The notes under the pieces were generated by a model. The model saw only the letters and a list, made by a program, of their open reading frames with translations, ran no database searches and was not told where the DNA came from. Positions 1-6,124 of a DNA stretch of 6,537 nucleotides are shown piece after piece. Each line of letters begins with the position of its first letter. Position 1 is the first letter of the stretch. The position numbers and the translations under genes were made by a program. The stretch spans positions 1 to 6,537 of the forward strand of contig JAJYNV010000036.1 in NCBI GenBank assembly GCA_021786135.1. Direction: 5' to 3'. Origin of the DNA: Bacillota bacterium. GTDB taxonomy: Bacteria; Bacillota; Sulfobacillia; JAJZYS01; JAJYTV01.

Positions 1-2
1 AG

Positions 3-121
3 GAGGCCGTCGAGGCCGTTGTGACCGAGGCCCGCCGGGGGGTGAGGAGGCAGCTTGTTGTTATCCCGACCGGCGGCGGCAAGACGCTCATCGTCGCTGC
101 CCTGTGGCTTCGGCAGACTGA
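3..121 (+). pseudogene. Helicase-like P-loop fragment, 5' truncated by window and broken by a frame change
   Basis: Read from base 3, the frame gives EAVEAVVTEARRG followed by a hydrophobic strand and the Walker A motif PTGGGKT, then LIVAALWL. This is the usual layout of motif I in superfamily 2 DEAD/DEAH or type III restriction-type helicases, which couple ATP hydrolysis to movement on nucleic acid. Sense coding in this frame fades near base 120, after RQTE. From base 122 the protein-like frame is the next one (KVIVAHGEDEL...), directly after an in-frame TGA at 119-121. A single missing A in the run at 121-123 would join the two as RQTE-KVIVAH, at a normal distance for helicase motif Ia. However, no DEAH-type motif II follows. 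The fragment could therefore be a frameshifted gene, a deletion junction with another gene, or a sequencing error. The P-loop is clear; what the whole gene was is not. Confidence 0.55.
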
Positions 122-868
122 AAGGTCATCGTCGCGCATGGCGAGGACGAGCTCGACCGGACCAAGCAGATCGTCCGCTGGGCGCACACGCACCTCGTCC
201 GCGACGGCGTGCTCGCGCTCACGGTCTACAGCTCGCACCTCGAGTCCGTGCTGCACTACGCGCTGTTCGGCTACGACGTCTTCCACAGCTACACCACGGG
301 GAATGGCCACGACGTGCTCCTGCTCACCCGCATGTTCAAGACTGGACAGCCCACCAAGGAGCAGATCGAAGACCTCGTCCAGCAGACGAAGTCTCGCAAC
401 GGCTACCAGGGGCTGCCCTACGGCAAGGCGATCTACCAGACGCCCGCGCCGTTTATGCGCGAGCAGGTGGAGCCGTTCCGCTCGCTCTGGCGGTCCCCGC
501 AAGAGGTACAGGAGATCCTCGAGCGTTCGACGCTCGCACAGGACGCCATCACGGCGGTTACGCGCGGACAGATCGCACTCGATGAGACTCCGCCCCTACC
601 GCTCAAGACGGGCCACGTCGCGCTACAGCTCGCCACCGGCAGGTTCAACGGCGCCGTAGGCATGGGCGACAACCGTCACGTCGTCAAGGGTCGTGTCGTG
701 CGCACACCGGTCGAGACGGAGGAAGAGGACGAGAACGGCGAGCCGGTCACGACTGTCCGCCAGGTGCTTTCGATCGAGGTCACGGCCATCGACAAGAACG
801 GCGAGATCAGCGTCTTGCGGTCCGATGGCGAGGGAGAGGTCGAAGAGGAGAGTAAAGTGAGTGCTTAG
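122..868 (+). CDS. DUF6094-like protein, C-terminal portion (N terminus missing or out of frame)
   Basis: This frame is open from 122 to the TAG at 866-868. The first possible start is GTG at 209, without a visible ribosome site, so the frame is probably the back part of a longer protein. The stretch DELDRTKQIVRWAHTHL, then VRDGVLALTVYSSHLES, resembles the segment after the catalytic motif of methyltransferase-like DUF6094 proteins, where a dominant 'GGVL' strand is followed by a helix. Near residue 150 from the GTG start, PLPLKTGHVALQLATGRFNG resembles the C-terminal signature of that family, followed by a VVKGRVVRT strand and an acidic EEEDENGE loop. The SAM-binding N-terminal half is not seen. 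The end is rich in Glu. The stop overlaps the next gene by 8 bases, so the two are probably translationally coupled. The family call is from memory of the pattern and is tentative; catalytic activity is not expected from this fragment alone. Confidence 0.5.
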   Translation, partial: KVIVAHGEDELDRTKQIVRWAHTHLVRDGVLALTVYSSHLESVLHYALFGYDVFHSYTTGNGHDVLLLTRMFKTGQPTKEQIEDLVQQTKSRNGYQGLPYGKAIYQTPAPFMREQVEPFRSLWRSPQEVQEILERSTLAQDAITAVTRGQIALDETPPLPLKTGHVALQLATGRFNGAVGMGDNRHVVKGRVVRTPVETEEEDENGEPVTTVRQVLSIEVTAIDKNGEISVLRSDGEGEVEEESKVSA

Positions 869-1533
869 GCTGTACTACCGAAGCGGCAACGGCGACATGG
901 GTTACGCCTTCGTGGACAGCTTGGCCTGCGAGCCCTCCAAGGACCGTCAGTTGCGCTACCTCTCCTGCGCCGGTGACAAGCGCTCGATCAAGTCCCTCGA
1001 CCGCCTCCTGCGCAGCGGCGACCAGAAGAGGCTGCAGGGCACCACCATGAGCTTCACGGAGCCCGGCACCAAGACGTACATCTACGCCCATCCGGTCAAG
1101 TGCCGCACATTCACGCGCGCGATCGACGACTCCACCATGCAGATCGTCGCCATCGCGGAGACGTGCGAGAGCGGCACGTCGCTCCTGCCGGGCAACAAGA
1201 CGATGGAGGAGGCGTTCTTCAGCCTCCTGCACCGCTCGACGAACGTCCCCATCACCGAAGAGTGGAGCACTGACCTGCTTCGGGAGTTCCAACGCCTCGG
1301 TAAGATCAAGCCCTGGCGCCACGAGGGCAACGCGCCACAAGGCGCGGAAGTGGACATCGCGGACTCCGAGGATGTCGTGAGCCGCATGCTCCGCCAGGGG
1401 AAGCTCGTCATTCCACAGGGGCGCGACGCTCCCGACCTCGACGTGACGGCAATCACGCACATCGACGCCTACATGCGCCACTTCGGCAAGGCCCTCGGCG
1501 AGCACCTGGCCACGACCGCGCTGCACACACCTG
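861..1533 (+). CDS. N-terminal domain of unknown function, probably the front half of the following SNF2 helicase gene
   Basis: The start is GTG at 861, with GAGGAG at 845-850 as ribosome site and an 8-base overlap with the previous gene. The protein begins MLRLYYRSGNGDMGYAF. It has no motif I recognise, no signal peptide and no membrane segment. The segment TMEEAFFSLLHRS then VPITEEW looks like a folded helical region. The frame stays open to 1848-1850, but from about 1540 it becomes Gly/Arg/Ala-rich (GSGRRRGG) and lies under the helicase gene read in another frame, so real coding probably ends near 1533. Joining LHTP (to 1532) with ARAPPAMLRRLFPAQADAAE (from 1534) gives a smooth 'P...Q' lead-in to the Walker A of the helicase. 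I infer one protein of roughly 890 aa, now split by a +1 frame change. Function is unknown beyond a probable accessory role to the helicase. Confidence 0.6.
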
Positions 1534-1551
1534 GCACGGGCGCCGCCGGCG

Positions 1552-3546
1552 ATGCTGCGGAGGCTCTTCCCGGCTCAGGCCGACGCCGCGGAGGCGATGA
1601 TCAAGACTTGGCTGAGCGGCGAGCGCTCGGTCTGGATGGTCGGGGAGCAGGGCGTCGGCAAGACGATCATCGGCATCGCCGCTGCCTACGAGTACCTAAA
1701 CGGCAAGCCTGGCCGCATCCTGGTCCACTGCCCAGGCCACCTCGTTCCCAAGTGGGAACGCGAGGTCAAGCAGACGATCCCGGCCGTCCAGGTCCGGCGC
1801 GTACGCGACTGGCGCGACGCCATGAACGCGATCCCTGCGCTGCTCGGTAAGCCGCAGGGCGTCGAGGTCTGGATCGTCGGGCGCGACAGCGCCAAGCTCA
1901 AGTGGAACTGGACGCTCGCCGCGAAGCGTGTGGACCGCAAGGGCCACACCTACTACAAGTGCCCCTCGTGCGGTGCCCTCGTGCGCCGCGAGCGCCAGGA
2001 TGGCATGTTCACGGTGTTCGAGCCAGACGACATGAAGACGCGCGGGGTGACGAACGCCAAGTGCGTCTCCTGCGGCGAGCCGCTCTGGCAGGCTGACCCG
2101 AGCGGCCCGCACCGCATCGCGCGCTCGAAGCTCTGGAGCAAGCGCCTGCCGGCAGGCACGTTCGACGTGCTGCTTGCGGACGAGATCCACGAGGAGAAGG
2201 GCGACTCGATCCAGGGTCACAGCATCGGCCGCCTGGTGCGCCTGGCGAAGCGCACCGGGATGCTTACGGGCACGCTGCTCGGCGGCAAGGCCAGCGACAT
2301 GTACTGGCATCTGCAGCGCACGCAGCCCAAGCGCCTGCGCGAGTACGGCTTCAAGGGGCTCATGCAGTTCGTGCGCTCCTACGGCGTGACCGAGGAGAGG
2401 CACTTCATCAAGAATGGCAAGCCGAGGAGCTCGACATCCGAACGCCCTGGCATCCACCCGGCGATCTATGGCGACCGGCTGCTCGGCCGCGCCGTCTTCC
2501 TCGAGCTGCAGGACATCGAGACGCACCTCCCCTCCTATGAGGAGGAGGTCCACATCATCCCGATGAACGAGAAGCAGAAGGAGATGGTGGACAGTCTCAA
2601 CAACGCGCTCGGCCAGGCGGTGAGCGCCGCGCTGAAGCAGCGCCAGCACAAGGCGATCGGCACCTACGTCCAAGCGGCGCTCGCATACCCGGACAGGGTG
2701 TGGTCGCAAGAGCCCATCAAGTACGGCAAGGCGATGCGAGTACCCTCTGCAATCTACCCCAACCGTCTGCTGCCCAAGGAGACGGCGATCGCGTCCCTTG
2801 CGCTGCGCGAGGCGGCCAAGGGACGACGCACGGTGATCTTCGCGGAGTTCACTGGCACCTACGACTTCACTCACCGGCTGAAGGAGATGCTCGAGGATCA
2901 GGGTCTCTCGGTCGCCCTGCTCACGAAGGACGTGCCCGGCGAGCAGCGCGAGTCGTGGATCGCGTCCCACAAAGAGGACGTGCTGATCTGCCACCCGCGA
3001 CTTGTCGCCACGGGCCTTGACCTCCTGGAGTTCCCGACGATCATCTGGGCGCAGACGGGCTGGAGCCTCTTCACCATGCGCCAGGCCAGCCGCCGCTCGT
3101 GGCGGATCGGTCAGACGCAGCCGGTGCGAGTCCACTTCTTCGCCTACGAGGACACGATGCAAAGCACCGTGTTGCAGGTGTTGGCCGAAAAGCTCCTGGC
3201 CTCACAGGCCGTCGAGGGACGCTTCTCGGCCGAAGGGCTCCAGGCCCTCGCCGAGGGCTCGAACACGACGCTCAGGCTGGTGCAGGCGCTCGCCTTCGGT
3301 CTCGACGACCTGCCCGACCTCTCCGAGGTCTGGCGGCAGGCGACGGACGAGATCGAGGAGTCCGAGATCGCGGTCGAGACCGTGGCGCCGCAAGACGTCG
3401 CTGCAGATGACGGAGAAGAGGTCCCCGCCGAGTGGCAGGCTCCCGTCATTCCGTTGCCGCACCCGGATATGTTGGCCATCGCCCGAGCGTCGCTACACAG
3501 GCGTAAGCGCGTCAACCCCGTAGAGCAGATCGCGCTCTTCGGTTAG
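1552..3546 (+). CDS. SNF2-type DEAD-like helicase / ATP-dependent DNA translocase
   Basis: The protein is 664 aa from ATG 1552. Seen in order: Walker A GEQGVGKT (residues 31-38); motif Ia HCPGHLVPKWERE (59-71); a zinc-ribbon-like insert with CPSC (137-140) and CVSC (171-174); motif II DEIH (210-213); motif III LTGTLLGG (238-245); motif IV VIFAEF (428-433); motif V-like ATGLDLLEF (486-494); and motif VI QASRRSWRIGQ (511-521). The last is the hallmark of the SNF2/RapA branch of superfamily 2, which uses ATP to translocate on double-stranded DNA and remodel protein-DNA complexes. All ATPase motifs look intact. The last 70 residues are acidic and then basic, a likely flexible tail. No Shine-Dalgarno precedes ATG 1552, unlike its neighbours, and the upstream frame is open back to 1447, so the real start is probably GTG 861 with a frame change near 1533. 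With the primase downstream it suggests a role in replication or DNA maintenance of a mobile element. Confidence 0.88.
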   Translation: MLRRLFPAQADAAEAMIKTWLSGERSVWMVGEQGVGKTIIGIAAAYEYLNGKPGRILVHCPGHLVPKWEREVKQTIPAVQVRRVRDWRDAMNAIPALLGKPQGVEVWIVGRDSAKLKWNWTLAAKRVDRKGHTYYKCPSCGALVRRERQDGMFTVFEPDDMKTRGVTNAKCVSCGEPLWQADPSGPHRIARSKLWSKRLPAGTFDVLLADEIHEEKGDSIQGHSIGRLVRLAKRTGMLTGTLLGGKASDMYWHLQRTQPKRLREYGFKGLMQFVRSYGVTEERHFIKNGKPRSSTSERPGIHPAIYGDRLLGRAVFLELQDIETHLPSYEEEVHIIPMNEKQKEMVDSLNNALGQAVSAALKQRQHKAIGTYVQAALAYPDRVWSQEPIKYGKAMRVPSAIYPNRLLPKETAIASLALREAAKGRRTVIFAEFTGTYDFTHRLKEMLEDQGLSVALLTKDVPGEQRESWIASHKEDVLICHPRLVATGLDLLEFPTIIWAQTGWSLFTMRQASRRSWRIGQTQPVRVHFFAYEDTMQSTVLQVLAEKLLASQAVEGRFSAEGLQALAEGSNTTLRLVQALAFGLDDLPDLSEVWRQATDEIEESEIAVETVAPQDVAADDGEEVPAEWQAPVIPLPHPDMLAIARASLHRRKRVNPVEQIALFG

Positions 3547-3548
3547 CA

Positions 3549-3569
3549 GGGGAGGGCCTCGCCCTCCCC
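3549..3569 (+). other. GC-rich intergenic hairpin after the helicase gene
   Basis: GGGGAGGGC (3549-3557) pairs perfectly with GCCCTCCCC (3561-3569) around a 3-base loop CTC, starting 2 bases after the TAG stop. There is no T-run after it, and the next gene's ribosome site (AAAGGGG, 3572-3578) begins 2 bases later. It is therefore more likely an attenuator, an mRNA-stabilising or processing stem, or a weak terminator than a classical intrinsic terminator. Confidence 0.5.
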
Positions 3570-3583
3570 AGAAAGGGGTCAGC

Positions 3584-3838
3584 ATGCAGGCTACCGGTTC
3601 TTCGAGCAGCGAGACCTATTTCGTTCTCATCACCGAACACAGCGACGATCTTACGGCCACCATCCACCGTAGCGGCCAGGGAGCCGAAGACGCGCTCTTC
3701 GAGTGCGTGAAGGAGTACTGGACGAAAGAAGTCGGCGACGAGCCGATGCCGGAGGACCGAACCGAGGCGATCCGGCGGTACTTCGAGGTCTCGGAGGAAG
3801 GCTACAAGATCATGGAGGACGTCACGCTCTACCCCTGA
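3584..3838 (+). CDS. Small acidic protein of unknown function
   Basis: An 84-aa protein starts at ATG 3584, 5 bases after an AGAAAGGGG ribosome site. I do not recognise a family. It opens with a Ser-rich stretch (TGSSSSE), then a beta-like strand YFVLITE, a second strand TATIHRS, a helix AEDALFECVKEYW, an acidic loop DEPMPEDRT and a last strand YKIMEDVTLYP. The predicted alternation of strands and helices fits a small globular cytoplasmic domain, without signal peptide or membrane segment. It is strongly acidic, as is common for small phage or plasmid accessory proteins. It sits between two GC-rich hairpins in a unidirectional run with the helicase and primase genes, so it is probably co-expressed with them. 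Coding seems real because of its ribosome site, GC-rich third positions and tight spacing. Confidence 0.7.
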   Translation: MQATGSSSSETYFVLITEHSDDLTATIHRSGQGAEDALFECVKEYWTKEVGDEPMPEDRTEAIRRYFEVSEEGYKIMEDVTLYP

Positions 3839-3852
3839 ACCGCACCGCTGCC

Positions 3853-3886
3853 CTCTCCCGCCTTCGCGCAGCCGGAGGCGGGAGAG
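3853..3886 (+). other. GC-rich intergenic hairpin between two small genes
   Basis: CTCTCCCGCCT (3853-3863) is perfectly complementary to AGGCGGGAGAG (3876-3886), an 11-bp stem with a 12-base loop that can itself pair a little further (U-G, C-G, G-C). It begins 14 bases after the preceding TGA. Downstream is CGCTGTTCTTGAGAGGAGG, with only a weak T-rich patch, then the ribosome site of the next gene. It could be a partial terminator or an mRNA-processing or stability element, and is analogous to the hairpin at 3549-3569. Confidence 0.5.
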
Positions 3887-3911
3887 CGCTGTTCTTGAGA
3901 GGAGGGCGCCG

Positions 3912-4271
3912 ATGCAAGACTCGCTGCAGACGGAGTACAAGTTCACGCTGAGCGTGACGAACCGCGATCTTCAGGGCGGCACTGTGCCGACGCTCGAAGT
4001 CCGCATCGAGTCGGACGTGCCGACAAGGACGACCGATAAGCTCGTCCGCATGCTCGTGCGTCGGCCTGAGGTCGAGAAGTGGCTGCGCGACGAGCTCGCA
4101 GACCTGTCCATGAACCCCAACTGCGCATGGCAGCCGTTCCCCGCGAGCCTGCGGTGGATCCGGGCGACGCCGATCCACGGGACTCCGTTCATGCTGGTGC
4201 AACTCTTCGGCGCCAAGGACGCACAGGACGCGGCGAGATTGGCCCGGAGCCTCAAGATCAAGGTCTACTGA
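3912..4271 (+). CDS. Small protein of unknown function
   Basis: A 119-aa protein starts at ATG 3912, with GAGGAGG (3899-3905) as ribosome site. I do not recognise a family. Alternating strands are visible at the front (YKFTLSVTNRD, TLEVRIESDVP), then a helix RTTDKLVRMLVRRPEVEKWL, a loop with a single Cys (MNPNCAWQPFP), a strand SLRWIRATP, another PFMLVQLFGAK and a final helix AQDAARLARSLKI. The pattern suggests a compact alpha/beta cytoplasmic protein; there is no signal peptide or membrane segment. The stop lies 15 bases before the primase-like gene, so the two are almost certainly one transcript. Given that position it may be an accessory of replication, but this is inference from neighbourhood only. 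Confidence 0.72.
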   Translation: MQDSLQTEYKFTLSVTNRDLQGGTVPTLEVRIESDVPTRTTDKLVRMLVRRPEVEKWLRDELADLSMNPNCAWQPFPASLRWIRATPIHGTPFMLVQLFGAKDAQDAARLARSLKIKVY

Positions 4272-4286
4272 CTTCGGGAGGTCGTC

Positions 4287-5294
4287 ATGAACATCGCGCA
4301 AGCCAAGGCTCTCGTCGCGGTGGAGGAGGTCATCGGCACCCGGATCCAGATCCACCGCCGCGGCGCGGTGCTCGTCGGCCCCTGCCCGTTCCATGATGAT
4401 CGCGGTCGGCCGAACCTCGTCGTCTTTCCTCGCACCCAGACCTGGCAGTGCTTCGCCTGCGGGGCACAGGGCGACGTGATCGACTTCCTGCGTAGGGTGG
4501 AGAACGTCACCGTGCAGGAGGTCATCGCCATGATCCGCGGGCACTCCTACGAGCGCCCGGCCCAGCACCTACCGGTGCCGCGCCGGAAGATCGCGAGCGC
4601 TGACGCGCGCAACGCTGCCTACCACGCCTTGATCGAGATGGAGCCGCTCATGCCGCATCATCTTGCGGCGCTTCTGGAGCGCGGCTTTACGCCTGAAGAA
4701 GTCGCGGCCGCAGAGTATCGCACACATGTCCCCGGCCGGGCACCGCAGGGCGTGGACCTCGAAGATGTACCCGGCTTCTACATGGCGAGCGATGCCTGGG
4801 TCGTCAACGGCCCGCCGGGCCTGCTCATCCCTGTACGTGACCGTGAAGGGCGCATCGTGGGATGCCAGGTGCGGCCGAGCGAGAGCGAGCACGGCAAGTA
4901 CATGTGGCTCTCAAGCGCCCACAAGCCTCAGGGGGCTTCATCCGGCGCTCCCTGCCACTACGCACGCGCCGCAGGTTCGCAGCTTTGGATCACGGAGGGC
5001 CCGCTCAAGGCCGACTTCGTAGCAGCCCGACTTGGACAGCCCTGTCTGGGGATTGCTGGCGTCGCCAACTGGAAGAGCGCCTTGCCGCTTCTGGGCGATG
5101 AGACCGACGTCATTCTCGCCTTCGACCAGGACCCGCCGGGGGCGACACATGAAGCCGTGCAGGCCATTGCCGAGGCGCTCGCTCAGGAACTCACACAGCG
5201 AGGAATCAAGGTGCGCAGGGCGACGTGGGACTGGGCAGAGGCCAAGGGATTCGACGACGCGCTGCAACCCAAAACTTTAATAGAAGTGCATTGA
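4287..5294 (+). CDS. Primase-like protein with CHC2 zinc finger and Toprim/DUF3854-type domain
   Basis: The protein is 335 aa from ATG 4287, with ribosome site GGGAGGT (4277-4283). Residues 33-58 form a CHC2 zinc finger: C33-x2-H36, then C55-x2-C58, followed by GDVIDFLRRVE, as in the DnaG zinc-binding domain that recognises single-stranded template. The C-terminal half has Toprim-like motifs: ITEGPLKAD (235-243, acidic E237), GVANW (258-262), DVILAFDQD (274-282, the D-x-D pair at 280/282) and GFDDAL (321-326), typical of DUF3854/Toprim proteins of plasmids, phages and integrative elements. It probably makes primers or acts in replication initiation of the element. Compared with DnaG it lacks the large RNA-polymerase core between these domains and the C-terminal helicase-binding domain. 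The tail after GFDDAL is only 9 residues and its DNA turns A/T-rich, so the gene may be clipped at the 3' end. Confidence 0.85.
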   Translation: MNIAQAKALVAVEEVIGTRIQIHRRGAVLVGPCPFHDDRGRPNLVVFPRTQTWQCFACGAQGDVIDFLRRVENVTVQEVIAMIRGHSYERPAQHLPVPRRKIASADARNAAYHALIEMEPLMPHHLAALLERGFTPEEVAAAEYRTHVPGRAPQGVDLEDVPGFYMASDAWVVNGPPGLLIPVRDREGRIVGCQVRPSESEHGKYMWLSSAHKPQGASSGAPCHYARAAGSQLWITEGPLKADFVAARLGQPCLGIAGVANWKSALPLLGDETDVILAFDQDPPGATHEAVQAIAEALAQELTQRGIKVRRATWDWAEAKGFDDALQPKTLIEVH

Positions 5295-5310
5295 CCCGTC
5301 TGGCGACTGC

Positions 5311-5529
5311 GTGGAAATCCCAGTCTATACTCATCTCGCCAGGACACGTTCGCCTCAACAACTCTGCATCCGCCTCTGCCAAGACCCAGCGTGCTTCCAG
5401 CAGGACAACGAACGCGCCGAACTACGTTACTTACATCAAGTTCTTCTGCGCGACTACCTCGCCGCGTGCGGCCGCCAGCGTCTCAAAATGAGCGGGCATG
5501 TTACGCCTCTGCGGAACGGTGCAGCATGA
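5311..5529 (+). CDS. Possible small Cys-containing protein or gene remnant, unknown function
   Basis: GTG 5311 opens a 72-aa frame ending at TGA 5527-5529. The sequence is protein-like: VYTHLARTRSP, then CIRLCQDPACF with three Cys in nine residues, then a helix RAELRYLHQVLLRDYLAACG and a basic end. Third codon positions are mostly G or C, in keeping with the genes upstream. Against it, there is no Shine-Dalgarno before 5311, and the frame is open only back to the TAG at 5281, so it may be the 3' remnant of a lost gene. A competing frame over 5225-5491 is Ser/Thr/Ala-rich and lacks this look. The C-x3-C-x4-C cluster could bind a metal, but no partner ligands are obvious. I do not recognise a family. 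Confidence 0.4.
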   Translation: MEIPVYTHLARTRSPQQLCIRLCQDPACFQQDNERAELRYLHQVLLRDYLAACGRQRLKMSGHVTPLRNGAA

Positions 5530-5531
5530 AC

Positions 5532-5553
5532 AACTAGCCAGGATGTGCTAGTT
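5532..5553 (+). repeat. Small inverted repeat in the gap before the peptide cassettes
   Basis: AACTAGC (5532-5538) and GCTAGTT (5547-5553) are perfect complements around an 8-base spacer, just after the TGA at 5529. A third CTAG word lies at 5568-5571 (AGCTAGAC). No T-run follows, so a classical terminator is unlikely. It could be an operator or a weak terminator for the small gene at 5311-5529. The rest of 5530-5633 shows no gene or other signal that I can support. Confidence 0.35.
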
Positions 5554-5633
5554 ACTGACATTCCCAGCTAGACTCAAGTGCGCGGAGCCGAAGCGGAGGA
5601 CTTGGCGGCGATTTAGCACACGAAAGGAAGCGA

Positions 5634-5663
5634 TTGACATCTGGCGGCAAAGAGAACTACATT
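5634..5663 (+). promoter_or_regulatory. Sigma70-type promoter of precursor peptide 1
   Basis: TTGACA (5634-5639, perfect -35) and TACATT (5658-5663, 4 of 6 matches to -10) are separated by 18 bases. Transcription would start near 5669-5671. The same -35, -10 and following bases recur at 6052-6080 before the second peptide gene, where the intervening sequence differs, so the boxes look selectively kept. Confidence 0.72.
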
Positions 5664-5691
5664 GGGGCTGCTCCCGATCCCAGCAGACGCC

Positions 5692-5700
5692 AGGAGGTGG
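5692..5700 (+). promoter_or_regulatory. Strong ribosome binding site of precursor peptide 1
   Basis: AGGAGGTGG is an almost perfect anti-16S match, ending 7 bases before ATG 5708. It decides the start codon and points to high translation. The identical word occurs before the second peptide gene at 6109-6117. Confidence 0.8.
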
Positions 5701-5707
5701 GCTCACG

Positions 5708-5929
5708 ATGACCAAGGTCGCCACAGAGGGCGACGAGGTGCCAACAACGTCGTTTGGAATTGGTGAGCTTTTCTCAGGTGCTGTGCAGGGGAGCACTTTG
5801 CAGAGCGGGGCAGAGTCCGACGACTGTGGGTTGGGGTCTATCTACCGCTGCGGCCCTACGGGCTTGTGTGCATCGGAGAGCTGCGACGGTGGAGGGGCGG
5901 CAACGATGATGCCGACTCGTAGTGCCTAG
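5708..5929 (+). CDS. Putative RiPP precursor peptide 1 (4 Cys)
   Basis: A 73-aa peptide starts at ATG 5708 after AGGAGGTGG. Its leader-like half reads MTKVATEGDEVPTTSFG then IGELFSGAVQGSTLQSGAE. The centre has Cys at 40, 48, 54 and 59 with Ser/Thr at 44, 51, 56 and 58, and the tail is DGGGAATMMPTRSA. The paralogue at 6125-6367 keeps EVPT, FGIG-LFSGA-QG-TLQSG, GLCASES and GGA-T-MP in the same order but differs in the Cys-rich centre, as expected when a leader and a follower bind a modifying enzyme and the core diversifies. No hydrophobic signal peptide is seen. Maturation chemistry is not fixed by the sequence: lanthionine rings, thioether or azole formation are all possible. Identification rests on architecture and duplication, not on a family I recognise. 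Confidence 0.72.
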   Translation: MTKVATEGDEVPTTSFGIGELFSGAVQGSTLQSGAESDDCGLGSIYRCGPTGLCASESCDGGGAATMMPTRSA

Positions 5930-6051
5930 CCGGGAAGTCGCCCAGGACGGGATCCGGAGCAGGGCGTGCTAACTACTGGCTTGTCATCTAAATGAAGGCG
6001 CGAGTGACGCGAAACGGGATATATAGTGCGAGCAAACATGAAAGGTATAGA

Positions 6052-6080
6052 TTGACACACAGCAGCACAAGAAGTACATT
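6052..6080 (+). promoter_or_regulatory. Sigma70-type promoter of precursor peptide 2
   Basis: TTGACA (6052-6057) and TACATT (6075-6080) are separated by 17 bases, the optimal spacing. The predicted start is near 6086-6088. Each peptide gene therefore has its own promoter, so the two could be expressed independently or at different levels. Confidence 0.74.
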
Positions 6081-6108
6081 GAGGCTGCTCCCGATCCCAG
6101 TAGATACC

Positions 6109-6117
6109 AGGAGGTGG
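6109..6117 (+). promoter_or_regulatory. Strong ribosome binding site of precursor peptide 2
   Basis: AGGAGGTGG ends 7 bases before ATG 6125, identical in sequence and spacing to the first cassette. Confidence 0.8.
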
Positions 6118-6124
6118 GCCCAAA

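Larger units (their letters stand above)
5669..5961 (+). repeat. Inverted repeat joining the two transcript ends of cassette 1
   Basis: TGCTCCCGATCCC (5669-5681) begins at the predicted transcription start. GGGATCCGGAGCA (5949-5961) lies 20 bases after the stop codon and is its reverse complement except for one base. Pairing would close a stem around the whole gene, including ribosome site and stop. The same pair, perfectly matched, flanks cassette 2. It may stabilise the mRNA, block exonucleases, or be an operator pair; I cannot decide. Confidence 0.55.

Noticed and set aside
1696..3162. 488-residue open frame on the - strand opposite the helicase
   Set aside because: It is low-complexity in Leu/Arg/Ala/His without motifs, and is the usual antisense shadow of a GC-rich gene with intact helicase motifs on the + strand.
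3002..3523. Arg/Ser-rich 173-residue + strand frame inside the helicase
   Set aside because: Repetitive RSR composition in an off frame under motifs V and VI; no ribosome site.
5291..5331. TTGACC ... TATACT as a promoter
   Set aside because: The spacer is 29 bases, far from the 16-18 needed, and the -35-like word overlaps the primase stop codon.
5225..5491. 88-residue frame overlapping the primase end
   Set aside because: It overlaps the primase by 70 bases in another frame, is Ser/Thr/Ala-rich, and is less protein-like than the competing 5311 frame.
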